The notes under the pieces are model-generated. The model was not told the origin of the DNA, did not search any database, and saw only the letters and a list, made by a program, of their open reading frames with translations. Position numbers and translations under genes: made by a program. A DNA stretch of 64,000 nt. Origin: Clostridia bacterium. GTDB lineage: Bacteria > Bacillota > Clostridia > Lachnospirales > Lachnospiraceae. The stretch spans positions 310,001 to 374,000 of the forward strand of contig CAJTHL010000001.1 in NCBI GenBank assembly GCA_910576205.1, given 5' to 3'. Within the stretch, counting starts at the first letter, position 1, and each line of letters begins with the position of its first letter. Positions 53,890-62,970 of the stretch are shown here, one piece after another.

Positions 53890-56800
53890 TTAGCTCTTAT
53901 TCGAAAACGCTTTTTTCATCATCAGGATAACGAATACCAAAAGAGCCATGCCCACAAAGGTCAATACTGCGTATAACACAATGGGCGCGTTATCCCCTGT
54001 CACAGCGCCAAGCGCCTTGGTAATGGTAGAGGAAGCCGTGGAACCGTCTCCATTCGTTCCCGTGCGGTTTGTTGTGTTTGTCTTGTTGGTAGTGCCCGTC
54101 GTCTTGTTGTTTGTTGTATTACTTGATGTTGCCTTATTATTATTTTTGTCGTTGTTCTTGTCGTCATCCTTCTTGTCGTCGGGCTTGTTGGTGTTGTTGT
54201 CGTTGTTGCCGTTGTTATTTCCGTTATTGTTATTTCCGTTACCGTTGTTTCCATCACCGCCCTGAATATTGTCTCCTCCGTTGTTTCTTGACGTAGTCCA
54301 GCCAAGAGACACAGGCGACAGGCTCGTAACGGTAAACTGAACACCAATATCCGTAGCCGTAGCCGACAACGGCTCTATGGCAGCCGGCTTGAATCCCGCG
54401 ATTTCATGAGTGAACATGTGGGCGGCAATAAAATTATGCGTTGTCTTAGCGGTACCGTTTGGATAGGACATTATAATTGTGATGTTGGTGCCCTTTGGAT
54501 ACCGTTCAAGGATATCCACCAGGGAACCACTGGTCTTCCACTTGACTGCCACATCGGAAACGGAAATATTCTTTTCCGCCACTCCACGACCCTGGATATG
54601 CTTCTTCATGGCATTTTCCACATCGCCGGTACTCTTCAGAGAGGCGTCATACTCCTCCAGTACTTCCATATCCTCAGCTTTAATCTTGTCTATACCACTT
54701 ATTACCAGCTCATACTCTTTGTTTGCCTCTGCCACGGGCACGTCAACCGTTATAGGAATATCATAATTTCCTTTTGCAAGTCCCTCAAGGGCCTTACCTC
54801 CGATCCGCAGTACCGTCTCATTATTCAAAATAGATATGGAATTGTAGGTCACCTTGATTCCACCGCTGGCCTTGCTCTGGTCAAACAGGTACTTAATTCC
54901 ATCCGGGTCCAACGGATCTTCTATGTCATTGCCCTGCTCGTAGGTAACGTCAAGTCCTCCCACTAAAAAGTTGACTCCGTTTGCATCCTTGGCAAAGATA
55001 AGCTTAGAAGTATCCCATATCAGCTGTCTGGGCTTAATTAAGAAATTTGCCCCTTTAAAGGTAACATTATAGTTGGAATTCAGCAGGTCGCCTCTCTCAA
55101 TAAGATAGCTTCCCGCATCCTGTCCAGGCTCCCTGCTCAGCCTTCCTGTCAGGATATCGTCTTTCAAAAGACCATACGGGCTATAGCAGTCCGGTGAAGA
55201 CCAGTCCGGCTCTTTCTCACCGTAATACTTCTCGGCATCCTTAGCCCTTACTTCCACCTCCGCACGGTTGATGGTAATGGTCCATGTGCCGCTGGAATCT
55301 TCTACCTCACTGGTTCCTTCCAGATTAACCTGCAGGGTATAGGTTCCTGCGTCCATAGGCGCACCACCTGCTACCAGATTTTTCACATAATCTTCCCCAC
55401 GCAGCGGATCCTTTCTCCTGGCCTCATCCTCCTGGGCTTCCATGTCGGCAACATCTTTCGTTACGGCCAGGGTTGGAGTGCCGTTTTCAGCAAGTATAGA
55501 ATCAACCTCTTCCTTAGAACCCTTAAACCATACACAGCTGATCTGCATAGCTCCGGTATTGCTCAGATATAACTCATTCTTCCCGGGCGCAGGGTCCGGC
55601 TCTCTCAGTTTCTCTCTGTTATAAGTATAAATCCTGGGATAGCCGCTCAGCAGCTCCATGTCAACAATCTGTCTCTTGATAACGATCTTTTTACTGTCGC
55701 TCCATGGTCTTTTTACCATTCCGTTGTTTTCATATGTAGGTTCTTCATATTCAGTAGCACCATCTTTTGAGGTAAAGGAAAACTTAAACATATAGGGCAT
55801 ATCATACGGCGTATCTTTAGGAAACGGATTGTTGGGATCAACTGTTCCTGTTCCCAGATTTTGAGGATAAGGCACAGGCAGTTTTATATCCCTTCCTCCT
55901 CCCTCTATATCCGCAGGATTAATGGTCCATGTGATCGCGGTTGTATTACATCCTTTGTCAGTCAGCAAAATGTCTTTATTATAGATCTGCTTACCATCGC
56001 AATAATTATTTAGCGGGGTACGATTAAACGTATCATAGGGGGTAAATTCTAATTTTATCTTTCCCTCCCCCGCATTTCTCTCTGAAAAAATCGCTATCTC
56101 CACTTTAAGATTGATCTTGTCTTTATTATACTCATATACTGCATCCACCTTGTCAGCGTAATTCTTTTGCGCATAATCATCCAGGCCTTTATCCGGAATG
56201 AGTTTAATACTCCAGGTAGACATGACGGCCGATACGCTAGATTTCTGGTTTGGCTTCCTGGCGTTGGTATAAGCAATTTCATAATTTCCCGGCTCTTCTA
56301 TTGCCGTACACGTCAAATCCGTAACCGGGTCAATCTTATCACTTGCCGTTCTGTTTAATATGATCTCTTCTTGAATATCACTATTATTAATCTTAATATC
56401 AAACAAAATACCTGGATATGAACCAAGCTCGGTCTTTTCGCGCATCTTAAGGCAGCTCTTTACATAATCCAGCTGATTTTTACCTGTATACTCTAATTTC
56501 AGCGGACTTCCCCACTCGTTTCCTTCATCATCTCCCCAGTAAAGCAGATCGTCCGGGATTCCGTCAAAAATAAACGTTCCCTCTGCGTCTACAATATTTC
56601 CTGCTCCTGTAATACAGGTTGCCTTATCATCGATAGTCAGAGTTCCACTATTCGTCAGCGTAGCGGCTAATCCCAGGCTTCCCCCGTCAATAAAGGTCAT
56701 GCTTCCGCTGTTGGTTATATCTCCGCCGATAGCCAATGTTCCGTTTGTCACTTTTATGGTTCCAGACGACGCATTGGAAACCGTTCCATTAACCTTTCCC

Positions 56801-58170
56801 TGCCCTCCGTTTATTTCCCAGGTACCGCTGTTGACAACAGATGCCAGTTCCATCTTGGGAAGAGGAAGTGTGCTATCCTTTTCAGTATTTGCCGTCAGAG
56901 TCCCCTTATTTTCAATAGAAGTCATAACCTTCAATGTACCGTTATTTGTAACCGCCACATTCTTTTTATTCATAACGATATCTGTTTCCAATGTACTGGA
57001 AAGTGTGGTACCGCCTACAGTAATCGTCCCTGTATTTTCCAGATATCCGGAAATCTTCAAGTTATTCTGAAGAAGGTTGAGCTTTCCATCTACCTGTATC
57101 GTTGCGTACGCCATCTGCCCATCAGCCTGTTTATAAGCGTTAAACGTCACAGGTGTGCTACCAAGCACTCGCAGATCCACTTCCACCCCGCTATCTACAA
57201 CAAACAGCTTCGTCATTATATAGTCATCATATTGAGAGGTGTCAATCTTAGTGCCTCCCTCTATATAAATTGTCGGCTTTCCACTTCCCGTCACTCTGAT
57301 AATATTCCCGGCCACATTAAATTCGCTGGGGGTGGAAGTGGCAACATCTGGAAGTCTCCATTCTCCTTTTATATAAAAAGTCGCCCCAGTAGACGCGTTA
57401 AGGATAAAACTGTTTGCGTTTCCGTCATATGTTATCGCTCCCGCCTGGTCAGCGCTGATTTTCAGCCCCATACCAAACTCATGCCAGGTTCCTCCGGATG
57501 GCGGAGGCAGAGTTGTCTCACCCTCATCATCCGCCGCAGCCATAATCCCGTTATCCGAACTGTTATTTCCATTATTTAAAACACTGTCCGCATCATTTCC
57601 GCTGTTATCGTCGCTCACATTCCCATCATTGTCCGCTCCCGCAATCGTAACCGTAATCACAGGCCGCTTCAGATAGGTCAGCGTGTTGCCCGCATTGTCT
57701 GTCTTTGGCAAAACCGGGACATATGTATAAGCCGCCCCTGCCACAGAAGAGTCAAACTGTCCGCCTCCCTGTAATTTCCAGCCATTAAACGGGATGGAAA
57801 TCTCCTGGCTGTCCGCCCCCTGATTCTGGGTAACGCCAAGAATCACGCTTCCCATACCGGGTCCAGCGGAAATATCCTCCGTTCCTTGCTCTCCCCCTGT
57901 TGTGTTGCCAGGCATCCAGGTGCCCTTCAAAGCCTGGGGAAACTGAACGTCATTTACACTGCCGTTCAATTCAATCTGCTGGTGCAAAACGTAATCCTCC
58001 AGCGCGTCAAATGTCACGTACGCCGTCTTGGGCCCTTCATTCTGTCCGCCCGCCGGTACATCTGAGCCCGTCGCGGCCGCCATTGCAGTCAAGCCTGCAA
58101 AGTTACCCAGCAGACCTACGCCGAGAGCCACCAGGGCCGTCCTTATAAACCCGTTTCTCCATTTTAACAT
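53890..58170 (-). CDS. Giant secreted surface protein with MBG-type repeats and sortase-like tail
   Basis: 1426 residues. Signal peptide near 1-33 (ending AMAAATGS), a long region of beta-helix-like repeats with NSGT/TNSGTLTI units (about 400-560), Ig-like segments, and an MBG-type domain (YYGEKEPDW ... NSNYNVTF) near 970-1050. The C-terminus is a Gly/Asn/Lys/Thr-rich wall-spanning stretch, then VTGDNAPI near 1388, a hydrophobic segment and a basic tail (MMKKAFSNKS). That resembles a sorting signal, but with AVTGD where LPxTG or PKTGD is usual. ATG at 58170 follows AAGGAGT; a longer frame lacks a site. It may be an adhesin anchored by the nearby class B sortase. Confidence 0.85.
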   Translation of the reverse strand: MLKWRNGFIRTALVALGVGLLGNFAGLTAMAAATGSDVPAGGQNEGPKTAYVTFDALEDYVLHQQIELNGSVNDVQFPQALKGTWMPGNTTGGEQGTEDISAGPGMGSVILGVTQNQGADSQEISIPFNGWKLQGGGQFDSSVAGAAYTYVPVLPKTDNAGNTLTYLKRPVITVTIAGADNDGNVSDDNSGNDADSVLNNGNNSSDNGIMAAADDEGETTLPPPSGGTWHEFGMGLKISADQAGAITYDGNANSFILNASTGATFYIKGEWRLPDVATSTPSEFNVAGNIIRVTGSGKPTIYIEGGTKIDTSQYDDYIMTKLFVVDSGVEVDLRVLGSTPVTFNAYKQADGQMAYATIQVDGKLNLLQNNLKISGYLENTGTITVGGTTLSSTLETDIVMNKKNVAVTNNGTLKVMTSIENKGTLTANTEKDSTLPLPKMELASVVNSGTWEINGGQGKVNGTVSNASSGTIKVTNGTLAIGGDITNSGSMTFIDGGSLGLAATLTNSGTLTIDDKATCITGAGNIVDAEGTFIFDGIPDDLLYWGDDEGNEWGSPLKLEYTGKNQLDYVKSCLKMREKTELGSYPGILFDIKINNSDIQEEIILNRTASDKIDPVTDLTCTAIEEPGNYEIAYTNARKPNQKSSVSAVMSTWSIKLIPDKGLDDYAQKNYADKVDAVYEYNKDKINLKVEIAIFSERNAGEGKIKLEFTPYDTFNRTPLNNYCDGKQIYNKDILLTDKGCNTTAITWTINPADIEGGGRDIKLPVPYPQNLGTGTVDPNNPFPKDTPYDMPYMFKFSFTSKDGATEYEEPTYENNGMVKRPWSDSKKIVIKRQIVDMELLSGYPRIYTYNREKLREPDPAPGKNELYLSNTGAMQISCVWFKGSKEEVDSILAENGTPTLAVTKDVADMEAQEDEARRKDPLRGEDYVKNLVAGGAPMDAGTYTLQVNLEGTSEVEDSSGTWTITINRAEVEVRAKDAEKYYGEKEPDWSSPDCYSPYGLLKDDILTGRLSREPGQDAGSYLIERGDLLNSNYNVTFKGANFLIKPRQLIWDTSKLIFAKDANGVNFLVGGLDVTYEQGNDIEDPLDPDGIKYLFDQSKASGGIKVTYNSISILNNETVLRIGGKALEGLAKGNYDIPITVDVPVAEANKEYELVISGIDKIKAEDMEVLEEYDASLKSTGDVENAMKKHIQGRGVAEKNISVSDVAVKWKTSGSLVDILERYPKGTNITIIMSYPNGTAKTTHNFIAAHMFTHEIAGFKPAAIEPLSATATDIGVQFTVTSLSPVSLGWTTSRNNGGDNIQGGDGNNGNGNNNNGNNNGNNDNNTNKPDDKKDDDKNNDKNNNKATSSNTTNNKTTGTTNKTNTTNRTGTNGDGSTASSTITKALGAVTGDNAPIVLYAVLTFVGMALLVFVILMMKKAFSNKS

Positions 58171-58312
58171 AATACGCCACTCCTTTTTATTGCCAATACT
58201 GCGTTTCAAAAATGCGGTGCCAGATCGCATAGTATTACCTATTGTTTTTATCGACATATTCAAGTTCTTTCTTAAGGATTCTCAGACTGATTCTCATAAA
58301 TATCTCCTGCCC

Positions 58313-58519
58313 TTACCGGGTATCCCCTTCCCCGGCTTTTGCCGCACCCCGAAGCCCCCGCGTATTCTTCTCCACCATCTTGCGTGAAATCATGATCTGA
58401 TGGCCGCAGCCCAGGCATTTCAGCCGGAAATCCGCTCCGACCCGCAGGATTTCCCACTCCTGGCTCCCACACGGGTGGGCTTTTTTTAGCTTAACAATAT
58501 CCCCTACATGATATTCCAT
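58313..58519 (-). CDS. DUF951 family protein
   Basis: 68 residues matching DUF951: GDIVKLKKAHPCGSQEWEILRVGADFR-like core and a KCLGCGH segment with CxxC. A small protein of unknown function common in Firmicutes. It is between sir2 and the surface protein gene. Confidence 0.9.
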   Translation of the reverse strand: MEYHVGDIVKLKKAHPCGSQEWEILRVGADFRLKCLGCGHQIMISRKMVEKNTRGLRGAAKAGEGDTR

Positions 58520-58565
58520 CTCGCGCTCCTGTTTTAAATTCTCTATTCTCTGTTTTAATGCCTTG

Positions 58566-59285
58566 TCACAGCCTGGACAGCGCCTCCCCGATACTCCCCT
58601 GTATCAGAAGGTCCGCCTGGGAATCCCGGGGTGTGGGCGCCTTGTTAATAACAACCAAGGCGTCGCCCCGGAAATAGTCGATAAGCCCGGCCGCCGGATA
58701 GACTGCCAGGGAGGTTCCGCCGATGATAAGCAGATCTGCCTGGGAAATGGCCTCTGTGGCCCCCCGCATAGTCTGGCTGTCCAGCCCCTCCTCATACAGC
58801 ACCACATCCGGTTTGATTACGCCCCCGCACCGGCATCGGGGCACTCCCTGGGTGGTCCGGATATATTCCGCGTCGTAGAAGGCGCCGCATTTCTGGCAGT
58901 AATTGCGCAGTACGCTTCCGTGAAGCTCATAGACCTTTCTGCTTCCGGCCGCCTGGTGGAGCCCGTCAATATTCTGGGTCACCACAGCGGTAAGCTTCCC
59001 CTCCTTCTCCAGCCAGGCCAGCTTCCTGTGGGCCGCGTTGGGCCTGGCATCCGGTAGCAGAAGCTTTTCCCTGTAGAAGCGGTAAAACTCCTCCGTGTGC
59101 TGCACATAAAAGGTATGGCTTAAAATGGTTTCCGGCGGATATTTCCACTGCTGATGATAAAGTCCGTCCGTGCTTCGGAAATCCGGAATCCCGCTCTCTG
59201 TGGAAACCCCTGCCCCGCCGAAAAATACGATGCGGCTGCTCCTGTCCACCAGTTCCTTCAGCCTTTTGATCTCATCCATATCCAT
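58566..59285 (-). CDS. Sir2-family NAD-dependent protein deacylase
   Basis: 239 residues: GGAGVSTESGIPDFRS, VTQNIDGLHQ, ELHGS with catalytic His, and zinc pairs CQKC and CRCGG. It removes acetyl or other acyl groups from lysines using NAD. It is 66 bases downstream of the sortase gene, probably in one transcript. Confidence 0.95.
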   Translation of the reverse strand: MDMDEIKRLKELVDRSSRIVFFGGAGVSTESGIPDFRSTDGLYHQQWKYPPETILSHTFYVQHTEEFYRFYREKLLLPDARPNAAHRKLAWLEKEGKLTAVVTQNIDGLHQAAGSRKVYELHGSVLRNYCQKCGAFYDAEYIRTTQGVPRCRCGGVIKPDVVLYEEGLDSQTMRGATEAISQADLLIIGGTSLAVYPAAGLIDYFRGDALVVINKAPTPRDSQADLLIQGSIGEALSRL

Positions 59286-59351
59286 TCTCCTGTTTAAGGT
59301 TTTGCACCTGTCCTCCCAGGCCTCTTTTTTGCTGTTTTTATTTTGTATCCG

Positions 59352-60170
59352 CTACACCCGCTTTGCGTGTACTACAAACCGGTTCCCCTTTGCCCCCTCG
59401 CTGCAGGTGGACAGCGTCAGTATCTTGTCCTCTATCGTCACGTCCACTCCCGTGTCGTACATGGAACGTTCCTTGATGTTGGACAGGAAATCCGCGTACA
59501 CCTGGTCCGGCTGGAACCCTATGGTGTAGGTGTTGCTTTTGGCAGTGGTCTTATAACAGGAAAATACCTGGTACTGCATAAGCCCCTCCTCCACGTCAAT
59601 ATAGATAATAGGGTGCGTCGCCAGAAATGTGGGGGACTCATAGTCCGACAAGGTGCCGAACATCGTCCCTACCCTCATGTTATGCCCGTAAATAATCGTG
59701 TGGTAATCCGAAAAATCCGGGGAATTCTTAGCTTCCATAAAGATAGCCCCCGAACTGTTGACTTTGTTCTGGAAAGTATGGCTCAGATAATAAGCATTAT
59801 CATTTTCCCTGTGCAATACCGGATAGTTGATCTCCGTATCGGGAATTTCAATCCAGGCAATGACCTCCTCATTGATAGCCTTCAGCTCTTCAAAATTTAT
59901 ACGGGAGGTATAAACGCCCCCTCCGCCCTGGGTTTCCGCCTGCCATAAAAGCTCCTCCGCCAGCTCCGAGGTCACGTACTGCTCCAGATCGTCGTATTCG
60001 TCGGAGCCTGCTTTGTAATCCAGAATAATTGAAACAAGCTGGTATCCGGCAAATCCTGTCAGGGCAAGGCATAAAACCAGCATTATAATCCAGAATTTTC
60101 CAAGCCCATTTTTCTTTTTCCTGGCAAGGGTTTTCCCGCCCTTTTCAAAATCATCCCGTTCTTCTTTCAT
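59352..60170 (-). CDS. Class B sortase
   Basis: 272 residues: N-terminal membrane segment near 25-45, sortase beta-barrel with catalytic His in IIYGHNMR, Cys in LTLSTCSEG and Arg in GNRFVVHAKRV. It links secreted proteins to the cell wall. The ATG at 60170 has GAGGTGA upstream. The only visible potential substrate is the giant surface protein about 1.2 kb downstream. It follows the PPTase gene by 17 bases. Confidence 0.92.
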   Translation of the reverse strand: MKEERDDFEKGGKTLARKKKNGLGKFWIIMLVLCLALTGFAGYQLVSIILDYKAGSDEYDDLEQYVTSELAEELLWQAETQGGGGVYTSRINFEELKAINEEVIAWIEIPDTEINYPVLHRENDNAYYLSHTFQNKVNSSGAIFMEAKNSPDFSDYHTIIYGHNMRVGTMFGTLSDYESPTFLATHPIIYIDVEEGLMQYQVFSCYKTTAKSNTYTIGFQPDQVYADFLSNIKERSMYDTGVDVTIEDKILTLSTCSEGAKGNRFVVHAKRV

Positions 60171-60187
60171 AATCTTCACCTCAAAAT

Positions 60188-60925
60188 CTATTCTACCAGA
60201 AACGGGCCTGAAAAGCCAGCCCTTTCACAGCAGGCCGCAATTTGATACGGCCCCTGTAAAGGATACAGATGCAGATGATAACAAACGTTTTCCCGGTCTG
60301 CCTCACCTGTGCCTTCCTGCCTTAAACCAGTCCGCTTTGACGCATTTATTACCCCGGTCCATTCTTCCCACGGGACGCCTCCCACCCATTCTTCCGGCCC
60401 GGTTCCGCTCCTGTCATACAGCGCCGTCCCTGCCCTGACCGCATCATAAAGGCTCTCTCCCAGCCAACCCGCAGGCTCCACAGAAAACGCGTCCAGGGGA
60501 ATCCGAAGCCCCCGTCCGTCAGCCTTCACACAGCTCTCTTTCAGTACCCAGAGGGCAAAAAAAAGCTGCTGCCTCATGGCCTCTGGCGTCTTCTGCCACA
60601 GCTTCTGCTCCCCGGCGGAAAACCGGCCCACGATTCTCTCCAGGTTTTTCCGCGGCCGGCATTGTTCCACGTCTACCCCCACAGGAGCGTCCGCCAGGGC
60701 ACAACAGACGCAGCCCGCCGTATGGCTTAAATTAAAGTAAATCTCCGGATACCCGGGAAAATACGGCTTTCCGTAGGCATTTTTTTCCATAAGGGGAAGC
60801 CCCTTTTCCCACACGCCCTGCAGGGCAGGATACTGCACGCAGAGGGCTTTTGCAAGGAGCTTTCTCACTTCTTCGGAACCTTTTTTCCCTTTTGTCTCTG
60901 TCATCCTTACATATACAGAAACCAT
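60188..60925 (-). CDS. 4'-phosphopantetheinyl transferase (Sfp type)
   Basis: 245 residues with AVGVDVEQ-type GVDVE metal motif and FALWVLKESCVKADG (WxxKES). It attaches phosphopantetheine to carrier proteins. The length suggests a broad-specificity Sfp type, but no NRPS/PKS genes are near. ATG at 60925 has TGGAGAG; an upstream frame overlaps DUF1846. Confidence 0.9.
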   Translation of the reverse strand: MVSVYVRMTETKGKKGSEEVRKLLAKALCVQYPALQGVWEKGLPLMEKNAYGKPYFPGYPEIYFNLSHTAGCVCCALADAPVGVDVEQCRPRKNLERIVGRFSAGEQKLWQKTPEAMRQQLFFALWVLKESCVKADGRGLRIPLDAFSVEPAGWLGESLYDAVRAGTALYDRSGTGPEEWVGGVPWEEWTGVINASKRTGLRQEGTGEADRENVCYHLHLYPLQGPYQIAACCERAGFSGPFLVE

Positions 60926-61004
60926 GTTTTCTCTCCAGATCCGTCGCTTTATCCCGCGGAACAATTCACCGACAGCCACTTTTCCGCCGGAAAGCACCCG
61001 CGCT

Positions 61005-62486
61005 TTATTTGTGGTACAGCTTCTTTGTCTCATATACCGGCTCGCAGGTCAGATGCATGCCCAGCCGGCGGAATACGGCCTCATCCACCTGGGATAAGAT
61101 CACGCTGGAATGCACCTCCGAGCCGGCAAGCCGGGGAAGCTGCTCCATAGCTGTCTGGGCCGCCGGGTCATGAACCGCGCAGATAGAAAGCACCACAAGA
61201 AGCTCATCCAGATGAAGCCTGGGATTTACATTGCCCAGATGGCACACCTTCAGATTCTGTACCGGCTCAATAATCTCCGGGGAGATAAGCTTCAGCGAAT
61301 CGTCCAGCTTCCCCAGTGCTTTCAATGCATTTAACAGCATAGCGGAGGACGCCCCCAGCAGGTCGCTTGTCTTTCCCGTAAGAAGCGTGCCGTCCGGAAG
61401 CTCCACCGCCGCAGCCGGTTCCCCTGTCTGAAGGGCCTTTTCACGGGCCGCTCCCACCACGGGCCGGTCCTTCTCGCTGATGCCTGCCTGTTTCATCAAA
61501 AGCTCCAGTTTATATACGATATCCTGACTCATACCGCCCTTTCTGTGATCGCAGAGGGCCTGGTAATAGCGTCGGATAATCTCCTGAAAGGCGGCCTTTC
61601 TCACTTCCTCATCATCCGTGATACAGTTCCCTACCATATTTACCCCCATATCCGTGGGTGAAAAATAGGGGGATTCCCCGTAAATCTGCTGAAATATGGA
61701 CTGAAGCACCGGAAATATCTCCACATCCCGGTTGTAATTTACGGCCGTATTTCCATATCTTTCCAAATGAAAGGGATCAATCATATTTACATCATTGAGA
61801 TCCGCCGTAGCCGCCTCATAGGCAATATTCACCGGATGCTTTAAGGGGAGATTCCAGATGGGGAAGGTCTCAAACTTGGCGTATCCTGCCTGGACGCCTC
61901 TCTTGTGCTCATGGTAGAGCTGGGAAAGGCAGGTGGCCATCTTGCCGCTGCCCGGCCCCGGCGCCGTCACCACCACCAGAGACCTTGAGGTTTCAATATA
62001 CTCATTTTTCCCATATCCCTCCTCGCTGACAATCCTTGACACGTCGGAAGGATATCCGGGAATCACATAATGGCGATACACTTTAAGTCCCAGCGCCTCC
62101 AGCTTCTTCTGGTAAGCGGAAGCGCTGGGCTGGTCCTGGAACTGGGTCAGCACCACGCTGCTCACATACAGCCCATAGCCGTTGAAGGCGTCAATAAGAC
62201 GCAGCACATCCGCATCGTAGGTGATGCCGTAGTCCCCCCGCTTTTTATTCTTCTCAATGTCCCCGGCATTGATGGCAATCACCACCTCCGCCTGGGCCTT
62301 CAGCTGGGCCAGCATGCGGATTTTGCTGTCCGGCTGGAAACCGGGCAATACCCGGGACGCGTGAAAATCGTCAAACAGCTTGCCGCCAAACTCCATATAC
62401 AGTTTGCCGCCAAACTGGCCGATACGCTTTCGAATCTGCTCCGACTGCATTTCCAGATACTTTTCATTGTCAAATCCTGATCTCAT
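61005..62486 (-). CDS. DUF1846 domain-containing protein
   Basis: 493 residues, near the family norm. DUF1846 proteins have two-lobed P-loop-like architecture; GPGSGKMATCLSQLYHEHK near residue 185 is the nucleotide-binding-like segment. Their function is unsettled. ATG at 62486 has AGGGGG 7 bases upstream; 50 extra upstream codons lack a site and are more likely leader. Confidence 0.92.
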   Translation of the reverse strand: MRSGFDNEKYLEMQSEQIRKRIGQFGGKLYMEFGGKLFDDFHASRVLPGFQPDSKIRMLAQLKAQAEVVIAINAGDIEKNKKRGDYGITYDADVLRLIDAFNGYGLYVSSVVLTQFQDQPSASAYQKKLEALGLKVYRHYVIPGYPSDVSRIVSEEGYGKNEYIETSRSLVVVTAPGPGSGKMATCLSQLYHEHKRGVQAGYAKFETFPIWNLPLKHPVNIAYEAATADLNDVNMIDPFHLERYGNTAVNYNRDVEIFPVLQSIFQQIYGESPYFSPTDMGVNMVGNCITDDEEVRKAAFQEIIRRYYQALCDHRKGGMSQDIVYKLELLMKQAGISEKDRPVVGAAREKALQTGEPAAAVELPDGTLLTGKTSDLLGASSAMLLNALKALGKLDDSLKLISPEIIEPVQNLKVCHLGNVNPRLHLDELLVVLSICAVHDPAAQTAMEQLPRLAGSEVHSSVILSQVDEAVFRRLGMHLTCEPVYETKKLYHK

Positions 62487-62650
62487 TTGTGTGCCCCCTG
62501 CATATATCCAAACATTTTTCCGGTTGATTTTCTCCGGCCGGATCTGTCCTCCGGCCGCTGGCCCCTCTGGGATTCCGTAGTAGTCCTCCGTCTGTTCCGG
62601 ACCCTCCAAAAGATACACTTTACCAGCCAGCATATCTGCTCTATCTCTAG

Positions 62651-62679
62651 ATTATAGCGAAGTTTTCCCTTTGATACAA
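62651..62679 (-). promoter_or_regulatory. Promoter of the DUF1846 operon
   Basis: TTGTAT (62674-62679), 17-base spacer, consensus TATAAT (62651-62656) on the minus strand. The leader of about 160 bases to the ATG is open-reading but has no ribosome binding site for an earlier start. The rest of the 322-base gap 62487-62808 holds the feo terminator. Confidence 0.75.
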
Positions 62680-62751
62680 TATTTTTCTTTTCTTTTTCTT
62701 CACTTGTTTTTATCCCTGGAAATTCTCTGGCCCAGGAGCCCGGATATCGAA

Positions 62752-62781
62752 AAGAATTTAAGCCCGGCTTTTCCGCCGGGC
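62752..62781 (-). terminator. Terminator of the feo operon
   Basis: GCCCGGC / GCCGGGC stem, then TTAAATTCTTTT on the minus strand. Confidence 0.75.
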
Positions 62782-62808
62782 TCCTGCATTTCCTGTCTTC
62801 AGTTTATT

Positions 62809-62970
62809 CTATTTCCCTTTTTCCTCCCGGTCTCCACAGCCACAGCAGCCATCCTGGCAGCCGCAGCTACAGCCTCCGCAGCATCTTCCGGATTTTTTAT
62901 CCCTCCAGATAACGCGTACTGCCGCCCCTGCGGCGGCCAGCACTACCGCCCCTACGATAAAGGTTCCCAT
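62809..62970 (-). CDS. FeoB-associated Cys-rich membrane protein
   Basis: 53 residues: a membrane segment (FIVGAVVLAAAGAAVRVIW) and a Cys-rich tail with CCGGCSCGCQDGCCGCG. This is the small partner often encoded after feoB in Clostridia. Its ATG shares one base with the feoB stop (TAATG). Confidence 0.9.
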   Translation of the reverse strand: MGTFIVGAVVLAAAGAAVRVIWRDKKSGRCCGGCSCGCQDGCCGCGDREEKGK

